Source of the DNA: CAYPEK01 sp964409645
Lineage (GTDB): Bacteria > UBP15 > UBA6099
Length of the DNA stretch: 13,553 bases
Assembly (NCBI GenBank): GCA_964409645.1
Contig: CAYPEK010000111.1
Location: 1 to 13,553, forward strand
Direction: 5' to 3'
The notes under the pieces are model-generated. The model was not told the DNA's origin, made no database searches, and saw nothing but the letters and a program-made list of their open reading frames with translations. This document shows positions 1 through 7,959 of the stretch, in pieces. The position numbers and the translations under genes are program-made. Every line of letters starts with the position of its first letter. Within the stretch, counting starts at the first letter, position 1.

Positions 1-456
1 ATGGGGCTCGAAGTCACGCCGCATGTAGTCGAAGGCTGGTGGCGAGACACGGGTCAGAAGAGCGACATGATCGAGGCGAATCAGGCGGTGCTCGACGGGA
101 TCGCCGGCGGCGTTAAGGGGAAAGTCGATGCCGCAAGTGTGATCGAGGGCCGCGTTGCGATAGAGAAGGGCGCGGTGATAGAGCGCAGCCGTGTGCGCGG
201 ACCGGTTGTGATCGGCGCGGGAGCGCGGATATCCGGCTCGTACGTCGGACCTTATACGTCGGTCGGTGATGGAGTCACGATTGAGAACAGCGAGATCGAG
301 AACAGCATAATAATGTCCGGCACGCGGATAGAGAACGTCGGGCGGCGACTGGAATCTTCGCTGATAGGCAACAAAGTGGCGATTGTCGGCGCGTCCGGGA
401 GGCCGAAGGCGATGAGCGTGACGCTCGGCGATCTTTGCAGAATGGAAATGGAATGA
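1..456 (+). CDS. Glucose-1-phosphate thymidylyltransferase-like protein, C-terminal part (5' truncated by window edge)
   Basis: Nucleotidylyltransferase of the long RmlA-like type, which makes dTDP- or UDP-sugars from a sugar-1-phosphate and NTP for surface polysaccharides. Only the last 151 residues are here. Residues 11-20 (EGWWRDTGQK) match the end of the catalytic domain, where the family has a GWW-DTG motif followed by 'LEANR-VLD'. Here that reads 'IEANQAVLD'. Residues about 37-125 are a left-handed beta-helix built of hexapeptide-like turns (GPVVIGAGARISGS, VGPYTSVGDG), typical of the archaeal-style long form. The ATG at position 1 falls inside the conserved domain, so it is almost certainly not the true start and the gene continues upstream of the window. 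It ends in TGA at 454-456. A 64-bp gap with a possible hairpin separates it from the next gene. Substrate sugar cannot be read from this fragment. Confidence 0.85.
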   Translation: MGLEVTPHVVEGWWRDTGQKSDMIEANQAVLDGIAGGVKGKVDAASVIEGRVAIEKGAVIERSRVRGPVVIGAGARISGSYVGPYTSVGDGVTIENSEIENSIIMSGTRIENVGRRLESSLIGNKVAIVGASGRPKAMSVTLGDLCRMEME

Positions 457-462
457 TAATCG

Positions 463-493
463 GCGCGGGAGTCCGGGGGGCCTCGCGCTTTTG
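463..493 (+). terminator. Possible rho-independent terminator after the nucleotidylyltransferase
   Basis: A GC-rich imperfect hairpin lies here. The arms GCGCG-G-GAG (463-471) and CTCGCGC (482-488 outer part) pair with one bulge or mismatch, around a G-rich loop. TTTTG follows. The short T-run and the imperfect stem make this a weak call. If it is real, it would partly uncouple the envelope gene pair from the upstream gene. Confidence 0.35.
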
Positions 494-506
494 AAAAATA
501 CAATAT

Positions 507-511
507 AGGAG
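507..511 (+). promoter_or_regulatory. Ribosome binding site that fixes a TTG start
   Basis: AGGAG lies 9 nt before the TTG at 521. This supports initiation at TTG rather than at a downstream ATG inside the signal peptide. Confidence 0.7.
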
Positions 512-520
512 AGTGACAAA

Positions 521-2128
521 TTGAAACGGGCCACGATCAGACTGGTTTTTGCGGCCATGGTGATTCTGCTTGCGGTGATGATCGGCGCCGAGCCGAGGCA
601 GGCCGCACAGAGCGCCGCCGGGAGCAAAAAAGCTGTAGCTTCCGCCGCATCGAAAATCAACACGGCAAGCCTCAGCAAGGAAACACAGCTCAAGCTCCTC
701 AAGCTGGACGAGGCGCGAGCGTCTCTGCAGACATCAATGGACCTTTTCGACGACAAGAAAACGAACTATGAGGACATGCAGGAACTTTATAAAGAGGATG
801 TCGTCACCGGCAAGGAAGTAAACGACGCTCAGACGGAGATGAAGGACGCCCAGCGCAATCTCGAACTCGCCAAGATAGACCTCGCGAAGACGGCGCTCTC
901 GTTTCTTCAGGACGTGACGCACGTGTCGATCGTCGAGGCGTACCAGTACATCGACCCGCAGAACAAGCGGCACATGTCGGTCATTCTGCGGAACGACTCC
1001 GACCTCAACCTCGCGCTGCTCGCGCTTGGTGAGGGAGTCCCGGAGGCGAACATCACTCAGAAGACGGTGCCGTCGCTGCTGACTATCGAGAACCTTTACG
1101 CTTCTGTGAAGAACGGCGCGACGATTATCGGCTCGCCGTACGAGATAAAGATTGCCAAGCTGCCGCTCGGCAAGGAGTCGCATCTGGACTTCCTGCTGAA
1201 TTCGGCGGCCGACGAAATAGCTCTCTCGATGAAATACCACAACATCGAGGATGTGCGGACGATCTACCTCGAAAAGAAATCGGCGGAGGATATCGTGCGC
1301 GTATCGTCGCAGCAGTTTGCGCAGGAGGGACAGCTCGGTACAACCGCCGAGTTCGGGATCGACTGTGAACGTCTCGCGGAGGATGAGAGGACGTTTACGG
1401 TGGGACTCGTCGGGCTGCCGAGGAAGTATCGCTATAAGTACACCGATAAAGGCGTACAGATATCGCAGGTAAAATTTTCGCAGGGATCGACAAAAATATC
1501 TCTCGCTCTGCGAATCACGGTTCCTGACGAACTGCCGTCGGCGGAACTGAGGAAGCCGATCCGCTTTTATACGATAATCGGCGACGAGGCGGCTGTGAGA
1601 TCGCTTGAGGATATGGGAAGCAGCGGTCGCGAAATACCGATGGAAACGTTCCAGAGCATGAAGGTCGGGGTTGAGCGGCTGGAGCTCACTCCGCTGGGAA
1701 CGGGCAAGTTCGAGCTTTCGATGCAGACGCTTTATTACGAAATAAAGACAGGCGACGCGATCAACGCGAAGATAACGCTGAAGAATACCGGAAGTGTGCG
1801 GCTCGACAACATTACTTTCAACCTCGAAAAGCCGGAAGACTGGAATGTGACGCTCGACCCGGATAAGATCGACAGCATCGACCCGAACAAGGAAATGAAT
1901 GTTATGCTGAAAATAGAGCCGCCGGCGGGAGTTGACGTCGGAGCGTACGAAGTGAAGATAGAGGGCAGCACGCTATACGAGGGCAGCACGGTGAAGTCGG
2001 ACCAGAAGGACATCCGCATTCAGCTTACGGCAAAGACGAACCTGACGCTGATGCTTGGCATCGTGGGTGGTCTTCTCCTGTTCATCGTAATCATAGCGAT
2101 CATAACGGTGAAGGTGAGCCGGCGCTGA
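521..2128 (+). CDS. Exported coiled-coil / NEW3-domain protein with C-terminal membrane anchor
   Basis: Envelope protein of 535 residues starting at TTG. An N-terminal hydrophobic signal (about 6-23) is followed by an Ala/Ser/Lys-rich linker. A helical coiled-coil hairpin follows (about 52-128). Its sequence around 88-125 (ELYKEDVVTGKEVNDAQ, then a heptad-like AQRNLELAKIDLAKT) resembles the alpha-hairpin of periplasmic membrane-fusion proteins of the HlyD/MacA type. The middle (135-385) is beta-rich and not recognised. Residues about 400-485 match a NEW3-type Ig-like domain: GDAINAKITLKNTGSVRLDN, then 'PEDWNVTLDP' and 'PAGVDVGAYEVKI'. The C-terminus has one transmembrane helix (about 507-530) and a short basic tail, so the body should be periplasmic and anchored at the inner membrane. 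A TolC-family gene begins 19 bp downstream, which suggests an adaptor role in export. That role is inferred; no lipoyl or barrel-sandwich domain was recognised. Confidence 0.75.
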   Translation: MKRATIRLVFAAMVILLAVMIGAEPRQAAQSAAGSKKAVASAASKINTASLSKETQLKLLKLDEARASLQTSMDLFDDKKTNYEDMQELYKEDVVTGKEVNDAQTEMKDAQRNLELAKIDLAKTALSFLQDVTHVSIVEAYQYIDPQNKRHMSVILRNDSDLNLALLALGEGVPEANITQKTVPSLLTIENLYASVKNGATIIGSPYEIKIAKLPLGKESHLDFLLNSAADEIALSMKYHNIEDVRTIYLEKKSAEDIVRVSSQQFAQEGQLGTTAEFGIDCERLAEDERTFTVGLVGLPRKYRYKYTDKGVQISQVKFSQGSTKISLALRITVPDELPSAELRKPIRFYTIIGDEAAVRSLEDMGSSGREIPMETFQSMKVGVERLELTPLGTGKFELSMQTLYYEIKTGDAINAKITLKNTGSVRLDNITFNLEKPEDWNVTLDPDKIDSIDPNKEMNVMLKIEPPAGVDVGAYEVKIEGSTLYEGSTVKSDQKDIRIQLTAKTNLTLMLGIVGGLLLFIVIIAIITVKVSRR

Positions 2129-2147
2129 GCGCGGCACGGGTGCAGCC

Positions 2148-4001
2148 ATGAAGAAATTGCTGAAAAGAAAAACTATTGTGTGCGCGCTGTTATGCGCGGG
2201 CGTGCTGCTGCCCGCCGCCGCCGCGCCGGCGCGCGCTCAGGAATCCAAGATCGACAGCCTCATCAAACAGCTCGATACGGTCACGAAAGAAAGCGGGAGC
2301 GTTGTTCTCAATCTCGAAGACTGCCTCGATCTCGCGATCGAAAACAACCGCGACCTCAAGATCAAGCAGGAGATACTCAATTCGGTGGAAGGCGACAAGA
2401 TGATCGACAAGTCGCGCTTCTTCTCGCACGTTGACTTCATTACCAACTTCGGGCGCAGCCAAGGTTCATTGCTGAAAAGTTACTACCCCTCTCTGAACCC
2501 GAAGGCGGTTTCGTCGCTCGGCGGACTCGATTCCAGTTCCTATACGGCAAGCTCTAGCTCATCGAGCACGAGCAGCACCATCAGCGCGCTCGCCGCGCAG
2601 TACGGAATCTCGGACGTCAGCAGCCTGCTCAGCATGGTGCCCGCCGAGTATCAGTCGCTCGTCTCGTCGATGGGCTTGTTCAGGCCAACCGCTTCGACGA
2701 CGTCCACGACGGCGTCCATTCCAGAGATCGGCGCCGAAACGACGACGTCCGGCGCGCCGTACAGAGTCGCAAACCAAACCATATCTGACTATCAGGGCAT
2801 CATAGACGCGCTCAATAACATCGATACGGAACAGATCAACACGCTCATGGACAACCTTGATTATTTGAACAGCATGCTGGAAACGTCGTCCTCGAGCGTC
2901 CAGCGGACAACCGTAACGAACGACGTCGCGATCAGATACTCGCGCCGCCTTCTCGAATGGGGCCGCGATTCCTCTTCGTCGGTGTCGATCCGCGAGAACA
3001 AGCGCCTCGCCATCTACAACTACGAGCAGAAACTGCGGGACGTCATCTACTCGGTCCGAAATACCTTCTTTCAGGTATTGCTGAAAAAAGACCAGATATC
3101 AACCCGCGAAAAACTCCTGAAGGAATATGAGGAGAAACTCTGGAAACAGCAGAAACGCTTCGAGATCGCGAAGGACGTGCCGCGTAGCGACGTGCTCTCC
3201 GCCGAACTCGACGTGCTCAACGAAAAGAATCGAATCAACAATCTCAAGTCCGACCTCATCAAGCGGAAACTCGAACTGATGAACCTCATCAGTGTGCCGC
3301 TCGGCACCGAGTTCGATGTCGTCGGTGACCTCCAGCCGTTCACTTACAAACTGCCGGAAGTCGTGCAGTTGACAAAAGACAACAGCTTCAAGGTCGTATA
3401 TCAGAAAGAAGAACTCGCGGAAAGCGAACGCACTTTCAAGCAGCTTGCATGGGATTACAAACCCATCCTGTCCGGCAAGATCGGAGTCGAGGATCAGCAC
3501 AACGCGGTTGGCTTGACGCTAAACAACAGCAACCAGACGTACGGGGTCGATTTCGGCGCAATCAGCTATCTTAATGTTCCGAACGGAACCAGTTCGTCCA
3601 CGCGCACTCGTAACAATTATACGATGAGCGTAGGAATGAACTGGAACCTGTACGACAACATGGAGCGCAAGGGCATCGAGCTGAAATACATCAAAAAGCT
3701 CAACCAGACGCGCATCGAGCTCGAACAGGAAATCGAATCGGAAGAACTCGAAGCGCGGCAGGCGTATCAGGATTTCCTCGCCGCCGTGGACAAGCTCAAC
3801 ATCCAGAAAGACATCGTTGATAATTCGAGTAAACGTCTCGAAATTACGCGCAAACTCCGCGAGTATGGAAAAGTCAACGAGTATCAGGTTGACTCTCTCC
3901 GCAGCACGTTCTTCTCGGATCAGGACAACTACTTCAATCAGCAGGAAAACGTTATCTCGGCGCAGGAGAGTCTCCGCCGGATAATGGGCGTGTTCCACTG
4001 A
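2148..4001 (+). CDS. TolC-family outer-membrane efflux/secretion protein
   Basis: Outer-membrane channel of 617 residues that would form the trimeric exit duct of a tripartite export system. It has a Sec signal (1-30, cleavage near ARA-QES). The conserved TolC start 'LNLEDCLDLAIENNRDLKI' lies at 54-72. Two internal repeats of long helices follow, at about 56-92/275-375 and 405-440/505-612. Beta strands of the first repeat sit near 93-103 and 258-270, and those of the second near 440-450 and 490-502 (SVGMNWNLYDN). Between the first pair lies a Ser/Thr-rich insertion (about 105-257) with little complexity in its first part. Normal family members are around 420-500 residues, so this accounts for the extra length. 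The ATG lies 19 bp after the previous stop, so the pair is likely cotranscribed and the products may work together. No ABC or RND pump gene is seen in the window. Confidence 0.88.
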   Translation: MKKLLKRKTIVCALLCAGVLLPAAAAPARAQESKIDSLIKQLDTVTKESGSVVLNLEDCLDLAIENNRDLKIKQEILNSVEGDKMIDKSRFFSHVDFITNFGRSQGSLLKSYYPSLNPKAVSSLGGLDSSSYTASSSSSSTSSTISALAAQYGISDVSSLLSMVPAEYQSLVSSMGLFRPTASTTSTTASIPEIGAETTTSGAPYRVANQTISDYQGIIDALNNIDTEQINTLMDNLDYLNSMLETSSSSVQRTTVTNDVAIRYSRRLLEWGRDSSSSVSIRENKRLAIYNYEQKLRDVIYSVRNTFFQVLLKKDQISTREKLLKEYEEKLWKQQKRFEIAKDVPRSDVLSAELDVLNEKNRINNLKSDLIKRKLELMNLISVPLGTEFDVVGDLQPFTYKLPEVVQLTKDNSFKVVYQKEELAESERTFKQLAWDYKPILSGKIGVEDQHNAVGLTLNNSNQTYGVDFGAISYLNVPNGTSSSTRTRNNYTMSVGMNWNLYDNMERKGIELKYIKKLNQTRIELEQEIESEELEARQAYQDFLAAVDKLNIQKDIVDNSSKRLEITRKLREYGKVNEYQVDSLRSTFFSDQDNYFNQQENVISAQESLRRIMGVFH

Positions 4002-4025
4002 AAAACGCGCCGTAACAGGAAAACA

Positions 4026-4053
4026 AAAGGCTCCCTCACCGGGAGCCTTTTTT
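4026..4053. terminator. Bidirectional rho-independent terminator between convergent genes
   Basis: Perfect 10-bp stem: AAAGGCTCCC (4026-4035) pairs with GGGAGCCTTT (4041-4050), loop TCACC, followed by a T-run on the plus strand. The A-rich left flank (AAAACAAAA) gives a T-rich tail on the minus strand too, so it can end both the TolC transcript and the leftward alpha-galactosidase transcript. Confidence 0.92.
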
Positions 4054-4060
4054 CGTTTGG

Positions 4061-6496
4061 TTATTTTTTCTTTGAGGTTTTCTTTGTCGGCTTGCCGAAG
4101 GTGAGCGACCATTCGATGCTGCCGGTTTTCGCCGGTTTGAAAAACAGGTTCAGCACGCGGCCGTCCTCTGATGCAACTGTTTTCGCCGCTTTTCCGCCCG
4201 CTTTCGCGCTCTTGAGTTCGTAGCCTTTCGGTACGTAGAAAGCGAGGTCGTACTCGAACCCGGCGACCGCGCTCTGTTTGCCGGACAGCGCTTTTGTTTT
4301 GCCGTCCCAGCGTATCTGTGCTATATCCGTAGCGCCCATCGTGATGTGCCTGTTCGTGCCGAGGAACTGCGGCCGCGCAAGCGCCGGATGCACAGCCACC
4401 ACACGCACGGATCGCGGCGGGAGTTTCGCGACGTATGATATTTTGTATTCTCCGAGGTATTTCCGCTCCCAGAAGTCGTACAGCCTGTAGCTGCCGTTCG
4501 CGGGCAGTCCGAGGTCGGCGAATTTCAGATACATCTCTCTCGTGCCGTTGATTTCTTCGCCGCGCATTGTTTTGTTTACGCCCCAGTTGAACATGCCGAC
4601 AACGTGCCATTTCTCAGGCTTCGTGACCGGCAGGTCGAGTATTTCAGGGTGCTCCTTGAGAAAAAGATCAACCGGCCGCGCGCCCGCGCCGTAAACCGGC
4701 ATTATGCTCCGCACGAGCGAGAGCCGTTCCGGATTCATCGAGGCCGGTTCGTCCGCGAACTCGATCATCTGGCCGGTGAGGCCGACTGCGCTGATCCACG
4801 CAAGAAGTTCGTTGCGCGGTTGCACCGGCTGGTTCCACCGTTTGAACGTCGGCTCGTATCCTGTATAGACGTCATCCGGGTCGTTCATCCACACGGCGCC
4901 GTTGAGGAACCAGCGGCGGATCATGCTGCGGTACGAGGGCAGGGTGCCCTGCGTGGCGTATCCGGATTCAGTGCCCCAGCGCGGCGCGTTGTCGAGTCCG
5001 GTACGCATGTAGTCAACGACGCCCGCGTGGTAGCCGACCGGCACGCCGACCGCGAGAATCATCTTGCCGGGGCCGGCGGCGTCTCGGATTATCCTGTACG
5101 CCTCGCGGAAAAGCTCCGTTCTCGTGCGCCCCGGCTGGTTGTAGCTCTTGCCTTCGAGCGAATAATAGGTGAAGTCCACTTTGAGGATGTCGAAGCCCCA
5201 TTCGCGGGCGATGCGGCCGATCACGTCGCGCAGCCACTGCTGCGCCTGCGGGTTCGAGACATCGAGCGCGCGCTTGTCCTTCGGCATCAGCGCCTTGCCG
5301 TAGGTCGCCATTTCGAGGAACCAGTCGGGGTGCTCAATGACAACCGGCATCTTTTCGCCGAGCATGAACGGTGCTATCCATATCGCGGACTTGAGTCCCT
5401 TTACTCGGATTTTGTCGGCGACGTATTTCATCCCGTTCGGGAAGCGCTCCTTGTTGTACATCCAGTCGGACGTATCGTCCTGCCATCCGGCGTCGATCTC
5501 GAACGTGTTCACTCCGTAGGGTTTCAGTTTTTCGGAAACAACGTCGAGGTTGCGAAGCACGATATTCTCATTGATCGAGTCGTTGTAATGCGAGTACCAC
5601 GTGTCCCAGAATACCGGCGCATTGATCGGGGGTTTCGGAAGCTTGTTTGCGGCGGCGATCGTGCGGCCGAGTGTTTCGAGCGCGCCGACCGCGTCCTTGG
5701 GCTCATACTGAAGGTAGAGAGCGTCGGTTTTGAGCTTTGCGCCGGGCTCGATGCGTTTGAACGGCGAGAACACCGCGCGCGCGCCGAACGAGCCGAGCCC
5801 GCCGCCTGTTTCGCCGGGCGTCGCGTATATGGAACCGAGCGATGTTTCCTGCGTGAGGAAGCCGCCGATGAGCGCGCGGCCGGTGTTGAGGTCGTAAAGC
5901 GCGGCGGTCCAGTTGCTGTCCGACTCGCCGGTGGCGCGGATCATTCGCACCCAGAAGTCGAACCGGTTTTTGTGGCCGTTTTCGAGAATGACGAGACTGT
6001 CCGGCGACGAGGCGGGCAGTATCGAAGCGCCGGCTTTCGAGTCTGCCGCCACCGGCAGGACACGGTCGATCCGGATGGTTGCTGCGCTCCGGTTTGAAAT
6101 TTCGAGATACGTTATGAAATACGATTTGCCTTTATACGAGCGGATTATTTGAGTGACATCGGGCAACTCGTCCGCGCCGGGGAGAGCGCATCGGATTTCG
6201 CCGCCCGTTCCGAACGAGTCCTTGATCCACGCGGTCGAGCAGGAGAGGTTTTGCGCGCCCGCGAACGAAACTTCCGACTTTCCGCCTGTTGTGGCGAATG
6301 CGGCTTCGACGTGCGCACCGGTAATAAGGCTGTCGCCGGCTTTCGTTCGCAGATCGAATGTCCCCGCTGCGGCGTCGTACGTGATGACGGCGGTGGAGGA
6401 GGATACCGAGAGCGGATTGTTCGCCGTTGCGCCTGTGGCGGTGAGTCCTGCAATCGCTCCGGCGATTATGATGGATACAATTTTATTTGTTTTCAT
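4061..6496 (-). CDS. Secreted GH36-type alpha-galactosidase (melibiase-like)
   Basis: Glycoside hydrolase of 811 residues, expected to remove terminal alpha-linked galactose (or alpha-N-acetylgalactosamine) from oligo- or polysaccharides by a retaining mechanism. A signal peptide spans about 1-25 (cleavage near ATA-NN). The N-terminal half to about 270 is a beta-sandwich. The (beta/alpha)8 barrel starts at 'NAPVFWDTWYSHYND' (292-306). Further barrel motifs are FEIDAGW (332-338), the nucleophile in ILKVDF (D441) and the acid/base in RTGLD (R498-D502). The C-terminal part is a beta domain ending in a lysine-rich tail (TKKTSKKK). The ATG has AGGAG at 6506-6510, 9 nt away, so the start is well supported. 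The gene lies 218 bp downstream of the GT4 gene on the same strand, with a repeat-bearing spacer between. GH36 is a family-level call; exact substrate is unknown. Confidence 0.88.
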   Translation of the reverse strand: MKTNKIVSIIIAGAIAGLTATGATANNPLSVSSSTAVITYDAAAGTFDLRTKAGDSLITGAHVEAAFATTGGKSEVSFAGAQNLSCSTAWIKDSFGTGGEIRCALPGADELPDVTQIIRSYKGKSYFITYLEISNRSAATIRIDRVLPVAADSKAGASILPASSPDSLVILENGHKNRFDFWVRMIRATGESDSNWTAALYDLNTGRALIGGFLTQETSLGSIYATPGETGGGLGSFGARAVFSPFKRIEPGAKLKTDALYLQYEPKDAVGALETLGRTIAAANKLPKPPINAPVFWDTWYSHYNDSINENIVLRNLDVVSEKLKPYGVNTFEIDAGWQDDTSDWMYNKERFPNGMKYVADKIRVKGLKSAIWIAPFMLGEKMPVVIEHPDWFLEMATYGKALMPKDKRALDVSNPQAQQWLRDVIGRIAREWGFDILKVDFTYYSLEGKSYNQPGRTRTELFREAYRIIRDAAGPGKMILAVGVPVGYHAGVVDYMRTGLDNAPRWGTESGYATQGTLPSYRSMIRRWFLNGAVWMNDPDDVYTGYEPTFKRWNQPVQPRNELLAWISAVGLTGQMIEFADEPASMNPERLSLVRSIMPVYGAGARPVDLFLKEHPEILDLPVTKPEKWHVVGMFNWGVNKTMRGEEINGTREMYLKFADLGLPANGSYRLYDFWERKYLGEYKISYVAKLPPRSVRVVAVHPALARPQFLGTNRHITMGATDIAQIRWDGKTKALSGKQSAVAGFEYDLAFYVPKGYELKSAKAGGKAAKTVASEDGRVLNLFFKPAKTGSIEWSLTFGKPTKKTSKKK

Positions 6497-6605
6497 CGCG
6501 AAAGGCTCCTGTCGGTTCTTCCTACGGGCGGGGACGGCCCCGTGAGCGTGATTTTAACGCAAAAACAGATGTTCAGAAACTTTAATTGGATAAGAAAAGA
6601 TTTTT

Positions 6606-6636
6606 TTCTGGACTGCGGCCTGCCGAACGGCGACCC
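6606..6636. repeat. Dispersed intergenic repeat, copy A
   Basis: TGCGGCC-T-GCCGAACGGCGACCC at 6614-6636 recurs with one mismatch at 13324-13346. The overlapping TTCTGGACTGCGGCC at 6606-6620 recurs exactly, inverted, at 13425-13439. Both copies are in non-coding DNA, as expected for a genome-wide repeat family. Confidence 0.65.
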
Positions 6637-6714
6637 GGCACCGCTTAAGAAGCTGTCTTTATCATTTACCGCGAAGTCACTAAGGCACAAAAAAGAGAAA
6701 TATTCAGGGGAACA

Positions 6715-7845
6715 TCAGTGGTTTGCTACGTCGAGATAAATATCGCGGCACATTTCGGCGACGCGGCGCCACGTGTAAAGCTCTGTCGCGCGTGCGCGTC
6801 CTTGCTCCGACATCACCGCAAGCCGCTCAGGGTTGCGCATCAGCGATGTAATGTGAGCCGAGAGTTGTTCCAAATCTTTTTCGCGGAACACGAGGCCAGC
6901 ATCGCCGACTATCTCCGGCACCGACCCGGAATCGGACCCGATCACCGGGACGCCCATGCTGAACGCCTCGACTATCACCCGGCCGAACTGTTCCTTCCAT
7001 GTCGGGGTTGTCTCGGACGGGACGACGAGCGTGTCGAATCGGCTCAGCGCCGCAGGCATCTTCGCGTGCGGCAGAGGCGGCATGAATTCGACGCGGTCCG
7101 CGACTCCCGCCGCTTCGGCTTCCGCCCGCAGGCGATCGAGCGCGTCGCCGCCGCCGATATAGACAAGCCGAGCGCCGCCCGCTTCCGCCGGTATCCGCGC
7201 GAACGCTTTCAGAAGTGTGAAGATGCCTTTCTCCTCAGTGATTCTGCCCGCATAGCCGATTGTGAACGGCCTTCCGGCCACGCGCCCGTCGTGTTGCCGG
7301 TAAGTGAATAGCTCTGGGTCGATGCCAAGCGGGATCACATCGAAGCGGCCCGTGAACCCTTTTGCGCGCACAAAATCGCGCACACCCTCGCAGCAGCCGT
7401 AGCCGGCCGACGCCTCCCGGTAGTTCCACCGCTCGACCGCCCCGAACGGAAACGGATACGGCTTGATGATGTTCTGCGCCGAACAGAATACCAGTTTTGA
7501 ATCGGGCGCGAACAGACGGCGGTAGTAAAGCGTCTGCATCGTTGTGAGCGACCACGGTTCGTCGTGGATGTTAATGACGTCCGGCTTCAGGCGGCGCACC
7601 GCGGATGCGAGTTTTGTTACATAAAAAGTGGTTGCATAGTGGGAGGTGAGGATAGTGCGGCCGATTTCGAGGTCGGGCCCCGGCGAGTGTCGCAGAACTC
7701 GCATATTGCCGCTTTCTACGCCCCATACGGGGCATAGCGCGTGGACTTCGAGTTCCGGAAATCGCGCCAATTCTTCGAGCAGCCTGTGGTTGGTCGGCTC
7801 GACGAAATTGTGTTGTATGCGCAGAACCCGAATCCGTTTCGACAT
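6715..7845 (-). CDS. GT4-family glycosyltransferase
   Basis: Cytoplasmic GT-B-fold, retaining glycosyltransferase of 376 residues that transfers a sugar from a nucleotide-sugar to a glycan or lipid acceptor. The N-terminal acceptor domain (about 1-180) starts IRVLRIQHNF and contains 'PDVINIHDEPW' (88-98). The C-terminal donor domain contains GYAGRITEEKG (197-207), with the conserved Arg and Lys expected to bind the donor phosphates. The EX7E motif is at E285-E293 in KEQFGRVIVEAF. The C-terminal end 'SGSVPEIVGDAGLVF' (306-320) is also typical. No signal peptide or membrane segment is seen. There is no Shine-Dalgarno sequence; instead a near-consensus promoter ends 9 nt before the ATG (see that entry), so the gene probably has its own leaderless transcript. 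The product is likely a capsule, O-antigen or exopolysaccharide enzyme; the sugar cannot be assigned. Confidence 0.9.
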   Translation of the reverse strand: MSKRIRVLRIQHNFVEPTNHRLLEELARFPELEVHALCPVWGVESGNMRVLRHSPGPDLEIGRTILTSHYATTFYVTKLASAVRRLKPDVINIHDEPWSLTTMQTLYYRRLFAPDSKLVFCSAQNIIKPYPFPFGAVERWNYREASAGYGCCEGVRDFVRAKGFTGRFDVIPLGIDPELFTYRQHDGRVAGRPFTIGYAGRITEEKGIFTLLKAFARIPAEAGGARLVYIGGGDALDRLRAEAEAAGVADRVEFMPPLPHAKMPAALSRFDTLVVPSETTPTWKEQFGRVIVEAFSMGVPVIGSDSGSVPEIVGDAGLVFREKDLEQLSAHITSLMRNPERLAVMSEQGRARATELYTWRRVAEMCRDIYLDVANH

Positions 7846-7883
7846 TTAAAAACGATTTTACGCTGTGCCGCCGCGAGTGTCAA
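7846..7883 (-). promoter_or_regulatory. Sigma-70-type promoter for the GT4 gene, leaderless arrangement
   Basis: On the minus strand TTGACA (7878-7883) and TAAAAT (7855-7860) are separated by exactly 17 bp. Only 9 nt lie between the -10 box and the ATG at 7845. Transcription would begin about 2 nt before the start codon, which explains the missing Shine-Dalgarno sequence. Confidence 0.7.
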
Positions 7884-7916
7884 AGAGTAGCCGGTATGAA
7901 AAGGATTAAGATTGAA

Positions 7917-7940
7917 CACAGAGGGCACAGAGGCACGGAG
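7917..7940 (+). repeat. Short tandem CACAGAGG-type repeat
   Basis: Two exact copies of CACAGAGG (7917-7924 and 7926-7933) and a third degenerate one (CACGGAG, 7934-7940) lie in the gap between the small membrane protein gene and the GT4 gene. Such sequences are common intergenic filler in some environmental bacteria. No function is evident. Confidence 0.6.
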
Positions 7941-7941
7941 A

Positions 7942-7958
7942 AAAAAGCCGCGAAGGCT
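7942..7958 (-). terminator. Weak terminator after the small membrane protein gene
   Basis: On the minus strand, directly after the stop at 7960, AGCC-TTCGC-GGCT forms a 4-5 bp stem followed by six T residues. The stem is short, so termination may be partial. A separate promoter for the GT4 gene downstream fits with this. Confidence 0.4.
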
Positions 7959-7959
7959 C

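Noticed and set aside
2190..2210. Lipobox in the TolC signal peptide (ALLCAG).
   Set aside because: The residue before Cys is Leu rather than Gly/Ala/Ser, and a normal Sec cleavage site (ARA-QES) follows.
3519..4610. Minus-strand open frame (about 363 codons) spanning the TolC 3' end, the terminator and the alpha-galactosidase 3' end.
   Set aside because: It runs through an obvious terminator hairpin and overlaps two well-supported genes; its composition is that of a shadow frame.
4604..6097. Long open frame on the plus strand (about 497 codons) opposite the alpha-galactosidase gene.
   Set aside because: Arg/Val/His-rich translation without any domain; it is the antisense shadow of a GC-rich gene whose own frame has full GH36 motifs.
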